From the NCBI GenBank assembly GCA_910574455.1, contig CAJSYZ010000002.1, positions 2,381,671 through 2,445,670 of the forward strand: a DNA stretch of 64,000 nt, in the 5' to 3' direction. Below the pieces are notes generated by a model, which was given only the letters and a program-made list of their open reading frames with translations, ran no database searches and was not told the DNA's origin. Both the position numbers and the translations under genes were made by a program. This document shows, in pieces, positions 58,556 through 64,000 of this stretch. Within the stretch, counting starts at the first letter, position 1. The number at the start of each line of letters is the position of its first letter. Source of the stretch: Trichaptum fuscoviolaceum (lineage: Eukaryota; Basidiomycota; Agaricomycetes; Hymenochaetales; Trichaptaceae).

Positions 58556-58897
58556 ACCTGTATTGCGTACTTGTCGACCTTCATAGTTTCCGATGGATAG
58601 TTCGATCGTATATCCAAGTCGTTTGTAGGACCGCATACATTCGTTTGCTATCATGAACCACGTTTATTATAGCATTATCTTCATGTAATGGCGACTGAAG
58701 GGCCGAAACACTATCATTCCCCCATTAATTACTTTACTCTATATCCATTTGACGAGAACGAGAATAAATAGAAAGAAACTGATCACACACTCTAAAGCGT
58801 CACTTTCCAAAAGAAGCTGTGGATGCTCTCCGAGTGTGAGCCGATCAGCGCCAGATGTCCCAACAACTTCGTGCTTCTTCTACCTTCCAACTTGAAC
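58556..58897. other. Intergenic region before vps20
   Basis: 342 bp; terminator of the secreted-protein gene and vps20 promoter. Nothing else seen. Confidence 0.6.
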
Positions 58898-59819
58898 ATG
58901 GGAGGTGCTCAGTCCCAACATAAGGTCACCAAACAAGATGAAGCTATCCTAGAGTATGTGCTCCTCTATCACATGTCTAGACACGTATATGCGGACAACC
59001 AATGACACTAACGCTGACAGTCTCAAGTTGCAGCGGGATAAGCTGAAGCAGTATCAGAAGAAGGTTGGTTCCTTTCTACGACGCCTCAATAATATAATTG
59101 ACTAAAAGTCACGCCAATTACAGATACAAACTGTCCTCGACCGCGAACAAGAAATCGCAAGGCAACATGTCAGAGCGGGGAACAAACTCCGCGCGCTGAT
59201 AGCGCTGCGGAGACGAAAGTATCAGGAGAACTTGCTCGCTACGACAGAGGGACAACTGGAAACTCTTGAACAACTTGTACGCCGCTCCAGAAAGCACAAC
59301 GTCTTGTCAGGATCTCATGCGTGCTGTTAGGTGTCCACGATTGAGTTCTCGCTGGTCCAACAGTCGGTCTTGCACGGCTTAAAGCAGGGGAATGAGGTGC
59401 TTACGCAGATTCATAAAGAGATGAACATGGAGAGCGTAGAGAAGCTCCTAGAAGAAACCGCAGAGGCGCAGGCCTACCAAAGAGTTCGTTGGCTACCAGC
59501 TACATGCGTGCCATACACCATTCACTAATGCCCAACAGGAAATCGACGAAATGCTCGCAAACACGCTGTCTCTCGATGAAGAGGAGGCTGTACAGGCGGA
59601 GTTGAAGGCAATGCAAGAAGAAGCCGTATGTTGGCCTTTGCTTTCCTCGTCATATGTCACGTTAATCCTCCACCACAGGCAATCGCAGCTCGTCACAAGG
59701 AACCCCAGAAGCCTCTGGAATTGCCCAATGCTCCCAAAGACGAGCCTGTCGTGGAGGGTCTTGGACGAGAAGAAGTACCTGCAGAAGAGACGAGAGCGAA
59801 GGTTGCGCTGGCCGCATAG
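58898..59819 (+). CDS. vps20: ESCRT-III subunit Vps20 (CHMP6)
   Basis: Nucleating subunit of ESCRT-III for multivesicular-body sorting at endosomes. Six exons encode about 209 residues. The N-terminus MGGAQSQHKVTKQDEAILD carries an N-myristoylation signal (Gly2), followed by LKLQRDKLKQYQKK, IQTVLDREQEIARQHVRAGN and LRALIALRRRKYQENLL. This is the basic core of the family. Later helices are EKLLEETAEAQAYQR, then EIDEMLANTLSLDEEEAVQA. The C-terminal acidic/Pro tail (PNAPKDEPVVEGLGREEVP) should contain the MIT-interacting motif. Length and order are normal. Confidence 0.92.
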
Positions 59820-60015
59820 AAGAATATGTACCACCATTCGTTATATTATGTCGTTCGCATTGTATTCTTATTTATCTCATTGCTTTGTCGACATTGTCCA
59901 GTGTAAGACACTGGAACTCCCGATTAATACACACACGAAGGTATACAATTACATCTAGCTAAAGCATGATCTACAAATACAGAAACAGTAAGTGGTGCCA
60001 ACACAGACAACACAT

Positions 60016-61938
60016 CTACCAGCTGTCGAAGTTTCCAAATCCTATCTTTCTTTTCTTCTTTGAATCATCATCTTCCAAAGCTCCTGTGGTCGAGGAGCCC
60101 AGTGGCCTCTTCAAGTTCAAATACTTTCCGACGCCCACTGAAGCTCCGTTAGCCGCGCCACCTGCTGTAGAACCATCAACGCCAATCTTCACACCAAACC
60201 AATTCACATCGTCCGCGTCCTTTTTCGGCTTCTCGACTTTCCCCGCATTTTCGTTACCCGCCGCCTCTGACTGTCGCGCAAGCTTCTTCGCTACCCGTTT
60301 CTTATAGTCATCGAATGGGTCCTGGTATATGACGATCTCCGTGATCTTGACTATTTTCGCCGGCCGTTCGGTGCCATCTTTCAATGGCAGCTTCTCCAGC
60401 GCGTCCAATACCTCCTCTCCTCCAACGAGTTTTCCAAACACTGTATGCTTCCTATCAAGATGCGGTGTCGCCTTGAACGTGAAGTAGAACTGAGAGCTAT
60501 TCGTGCCGGCTCCTTTATTGGCCATTGCGACGATGCCCCGGCTATCGTGCTTCGCGGCGCCCTTGAGGTCATATTCATCTCTAAACGGAGTGCCCCAGTA
60601 TGATTGGCCACCAGAACCAGTTCCGGTTGGATCACCTGTTTGTATCTGATACCAATAAGAATGATTAGGCTACATCGCCTTCAGATTGTAACCCATACGC
60701 TCACCATGAACCCGGGTACAAGGCGATGGAATATAACATTGTCGTACTTTCCTTCCCGCGCAAGCATTAGAAAGTTATAACATGTTTTGGGGGCCTTGAA
60801 GACGAGAATTAATCTCAAGTTAGAATAAAGAAGCTGAGCAACTCTTACTTTCTCGCAATATAATTCGAGGTTCAAGCTTCCTCCCAGACTTGTGACTACC
60901 CGGACGTATGCTCGCCGCTTTCCAACATCCTTCTCCTTTCCTTTGCCTTTAGGGGGGTTCGAGATGGCCTCAAACATGAGCTCCTCTTCGTCCCACACTA
61001 GTCGATGTGACTCCGTTGTGGGATCGACTGATGTGGACGTGAGGGAAGCACCTGGTAGGCCACTTGAATAGGGTGAAACGTTCCCTAAATGCCACACTTT
61101 ACTCAGCTTTTCGGCTTCATGTATCAGATTTGAACTCACAAGGGACCTTCTCCTTCTCTTTTACAGAAACCACAGGTTTTGCAGGTTGGGATTTTTCCAC
61201 AACTCCATCAGAAGTCAATTTCCTGGTAGAGGTTGACGCTGTAGGGACCGACGCAGATGGAAGTCCGTGAGGGTTTTGTAATGTAATAACATCTTCCCTT
61301 CATGATCATGTCAGCACCAACATCGCAAAAGAGACAGAGAACCGGCGTACTTCTTGAACGGTGTATCGCTCAGAAGATCCTTCCCACCTTTTACGCTATC
61401 AGCCAGGTATACATTTCCAGTAGTTGCGATAGCAACAATATGAGAGTGTTCGTTGAAAGGCTTGAATGTTATTGGGTCGTGAATCTCCCCAGTCGGCTTG
61501 CGCGAATAATTGAGGTGAATGAGGTCGTTTGGATTGAGGGGTTCCCCCGTGACGGGATTTGTGTTGTTATGTTGCCTGTATGAGAAGGTTCAAAACATGC
61601 GTGAAATAGTAGATGGGATCTTGGACGCTGAACGCTGAACACACTTTAACCAGGGGATAATGTTAACAAGATCGAAGACATTGCCGGTTCCGTCAGCATT
61701 TCTAGCACAGACAGGGTGCTCAAACGGCTGAAAGGATAAGTCACAGCAGTCGAAAGGAGTTAGGGATCCTGGATGGGGCGCCTGAGCTTTCCTGAGAGGT
61801 TTGCAGGTTAGAGCTCGAAGGACTGGGAAAGGTTGGTGGTACGTACTTTTTGAACCCTGATGAAGAAGAGTGATTTCCGAGACCGCCCTGATGCTCGGCG
61901 TGAGTTATATAGAGCTTGTCATTGTTCCCGTGTCCCAT
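60016..61938 (-). CDS. U-box cyclophilin (PPIL2/Cyp60 type)
   Basis: Peptidyl-prolyl isomerase with an N-terminal U-box, a spliceosome-associated family with ubiquitin-ligase activity. Exons run from 61938 to 60016 on the minus strand. The N-terminus MGHGNNDKLYITHAEHQGG matches the family. The U-box region reads LSFQPFEHPVCARNADGTGN, VFDLVNIIPWLR, NTNPVTGEPLNPNDLIHLNY. Then come THIVAIATTGNVYLADSV-like residues (here HSHIVAIATTGNVYLADSVK), a Ser/Lys-rich linker, and the cyclophilin domain: LNLELYCEKAPKTCYNFLML, VIFHRLVPGFMIQTGDPTGT, GGQSYWGTPFRDEYD, SRGIVAMANKGAGTNSSQFY, HTVFGKLVGG. The Phe and Arg catalytic residues are present. The lysine-rich C-terminus ends FGNFDSW. Confidence 0.92.
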
Positions 61939-62251
61939 AATGAGTTCTTGTCAAAATTGTATGACTTTCACGATGGAGAGAGTGGTTTAGCGGGCGACTT
62001 GGAAACGCGTATTCATAAACGTACTACTTACAAACTTGAATGTAGAGTACTACTATGTAGCCGTGGGAACTTACTATTAGTAGTAGTGCTAATACTACTA
62101 GTAGTACATTGGCGCCTTCAACTTGAAGTTGCTTAGCTTGCAACCACTTCTCCATACCATAATCTAGTTCTTTCATGAATGACAAACCAGTTGACTTGAC
62201 CGCTCAGGCTGTTGGTTTTTAAGGGCTCTTAGTCACCAACGTTGAGGAAGA
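61939..62251. other. Divergent promoter of the cyclophilin and Med5-like genes
   Basis: 313 bp between two divergent starts. Most of it is occupied by a triplet-rich inverted repeat (62048-62107) and a small palindrome around CAACTTGAAGTTG (62120). No gene. Confidence 0.55.
62048..62107. repeat. Inverted repeat of TAG/CTA triplets
   Basis: GTACTACTA at 62048 pairs with TAGTAGTAC ending at 62107, nine perfect base pairs. A second, internal imperfect pair (TTAGTAGTAGT with AATACTACTAG) lies between them. The DNA could fold into a cruciform. Related ACTACATAGTA motifs occur at 12017, 12617 and 19640. Confidence 0.5.
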
Positions 62252-64000
62252 ATGTCGGTTGCAGATGTGACCAGCAGGTGCTTTCAAAACGGCTTGTCGG
62301 CGCACAAGGTATGGCGAAATAACTTTGGGGCGTTTTGCAAATCTGACGGGAATGTATTATGTAGTGGTCGAGCATGTGTCGATTGCTGAAAGAGGGGAAT
62401 CCTGTTGTCCAATTGAATTTTGAGAGTGACCTGAGTAGTACGTACTCCGTAAAACCCTGCTGTGGACAAATCAATTTATTATAACAACGTCTGCTTCAGA
62501 CTCTATTCTGACTTTGATTGCGGGATATCCTGCAGACCGGAACCTGCTTGCATACCTAAGGACTGCGCTTCACGAAGGCCTTCTGACCCTACCGACCTTT
62601 CTGACCACCTTCCTTGAGGCAGCCAGATCTCCTCTCCTGCACGACGTTGGAACACTGGACTCAATCTGCAAGTTAATATGCGAGGAGCAACTTGCCACTG
62701 GCCTACACCCAAATACTTCGCTGATACCGGTCGATGAACCTACGACAGTTACAGTCAGAAAGGTGCAAGATAGTTTGATGATTTTACGCGTGACATCCGC
62801 TCTTCCGCCTTCTCCTTTTCACGATCTACTCTCTTCCGCCTCAAACTTAGTCGCCCTTCTGTTGACCTGCATCAGCGACATGTCACAACTGTCTACCGGG
62901 CAGGCACTGGCCTATTACGGTGAAGTGCAAAACGTCATTCATACAGTACGACTAGGAGAAGGAATCAGTGGGATGCTGGAAAATTATGCATTATCCCTCA
63001 GTATGGTTCTTGGTGACGATGCGAAATTGGCTCAAGAGGCGCAGATGATGCAAACACTACAATTATCCCAAGGGAAAGGCGATATTCTTGGCCCGAATTC
63101 ACAGTCAGATATAGTCTCTTGTAGTCTTATATTGAGACATCTGGTATGTGAACTTGATACAATGACAATCCTTGTACTCATTAAGTAGCTTATGAATCGC
63201 ACCAGTTACTGCGGGTCAGGCACCACGGAGATGGCTGTAGCGGTTTTAGTATCCACTTTCCGATGGACTTCTTGGTCGTCGAAGGTGTATTATACGCAAC
63301 TTTTCTTGGCAGCCACCTCCATACTTGCGCAAGTGCGAACATCTCCAAATGCAAGTTTCCTGTGGAGATCCTTCATCATAACTCGAGTTCGTTTTCATCG
63401 TATCGTTTATCAAAAAGGTAGTATTCACTGACGTTTTGTAACGAACAGTTAACAACCTTGCTCCCTCTCTTCGAACGTGTCGTAGGCTCAGAAACCCTGG
63501 CTGATAACGATTGGGTAAGGAATTTGGTCCCTAGCAATCATAGAGCTTAGTTAACATTTGAACTCAGCGAAGTGCCATGGTTTCAGCCATGTCTGCGTTA
63601 GTCAATCGTCCCGACCTACTTGCTCAGTGTGACGAAGCAACACCTCAAAAAGAGTCAGATGAAATTTCGGTCGATTTTGTCGACAGGCAAGAGGACTCCT
63701 TGTAACACTCCTTTTTCAATCTCACGGTCTGCATAGCAGAAGCCCTCGTTTACAGCCTTTCTTCCGCACATTCCTGCAATATTGTGTCCATAGGACAAAT
63801 CTGATCGACAAGAGTGCTGCGATGCAATTGGATAGTAATGCTGGTTCTGCAGTCATCACCCAATTGGGACAGGATGCCCTTGAAAGTGGACAAACTCTCG
63901 ATGTGAGTCGCGTAGTCCTCGGCAGATCTAAACCTAACTCGCCAAAGCAAGGTTTACGTAGATACGAAACTAAGCACTGAACTAAACAACGAAGAACTGT
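62252..64000 (+). CDS. Mediator subunit 5-like protein (3' end off window)
   Basis: N-terminal part of a large helical protein, probably Mediator tail subunit 5 (Med5/Nut1), which connects activators to RNA polymerase II. The first exons 62252-62308, 62365-62437 and 62500-63143 join in phase; further exons follow after 63204 and continue past the window. It starts MSVADVTSRCFQNGLSAHKW. The following TLIAGYPADRNLLAYLRTAL, then EGLLTLPTFLTTFLEAARSP, LHDVGTLDSICKLI and GDDAKLAQEAQMMQTLQLSQ resemble basidiomycete Med5 proteins as I remember them. No catalytic motif. Identification is moderate because Med5 is poorly conserved. Confidence 0.6.

Noticed and set aside
1..64000. tRNA or rRNA genes, CRISPR arrays, biosynthetic clusters
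   Set aside because: I looked for tRNA T-loop signatures, direct-repeat arrays and clustered biosynthetic enzymes and found none that hold up; RNA genes with weak signals could still be missed without a covariance search.

Overview
The window is nuclear DNA of a filamentous basidiomycete, most likely an Agaricomycete. Genes are dense and lie on both strands. Almost every one is broken by short GT-AG introns of about 45-65 nt, and the proteins match typical fungal housekeeping families. I saw no tRNA, rRNA, CRISPR array, biosynthetic cluster or intact autonomous transposon. Gene models were built by hand from splice signals, reading phase and family conservation. Where every exon was resolved, the summed exon length divides by three.

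Layout. 1-9 kb: a partial F-box gene head to head with a prenylcysteine-oxidase-like flavoprotein, then ethanolamine-phosphate cytidylyltransferase (ect1) and an ammonium transporter. 9.5-13 kb: a DUF6533-type membrane protein and a gene-poor stretch holding a 628-bp non-autonomous element with hAT-like ends. 13-23 kb: a Kre9/Knh1-domain single-pass membrane protein, a 1309-residue disordered orphan, homoserine kinase and a second orphan. 23.7-26.4 kb: mgr2 and pex10 share a 157-bp divergent promoter, followed by the Sm protein gene sme1. 26.6-37.7 kb: a cytoplasmic dynein heavy chain gene encoding linker, motor and C-terminal domain but not the N-terminal tail. 37.9-49.8 kb: Med9-like, membrane-anchored GST, glucose-6-phosphate 1-epimerase, RINT-1/Tip20, beta-carbonic anhydrase, an NT5C-like HAD phosphatase and a peroxisomal ABC half-transporter. 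50-64 kb: nup57, cca1, acyl-protein thioesterase, cox13, a small repetitive secreted protein, vps20, a U-box cyclophilin and a truncated Med5-like gene.

The genes do not form one pathway. Themes recur: peroxisomes (PEX10, ABCD transporter), mitochondria (MGR2, COX13, probably CCA1), membrane traffic (RINT-1, VPS20, APT1, dynein) and Mediator (Med9-like, Med5-like).

The main observations are: (1) the dynein heavy chain gene begins inside the stem, only 243 bp from a divergent gene, so the tail must be encoded elsewhere; (2) the 8-mer TGCCAGTG/CACTGGCA occurs about 19 times by eye where about 2 are expected, mostly just upstream of start codons, including a 19-bp palindrome before the ABC transporter; (3) exons of 10, 13 and 17 nt; (4) the hAT-like miniature element.
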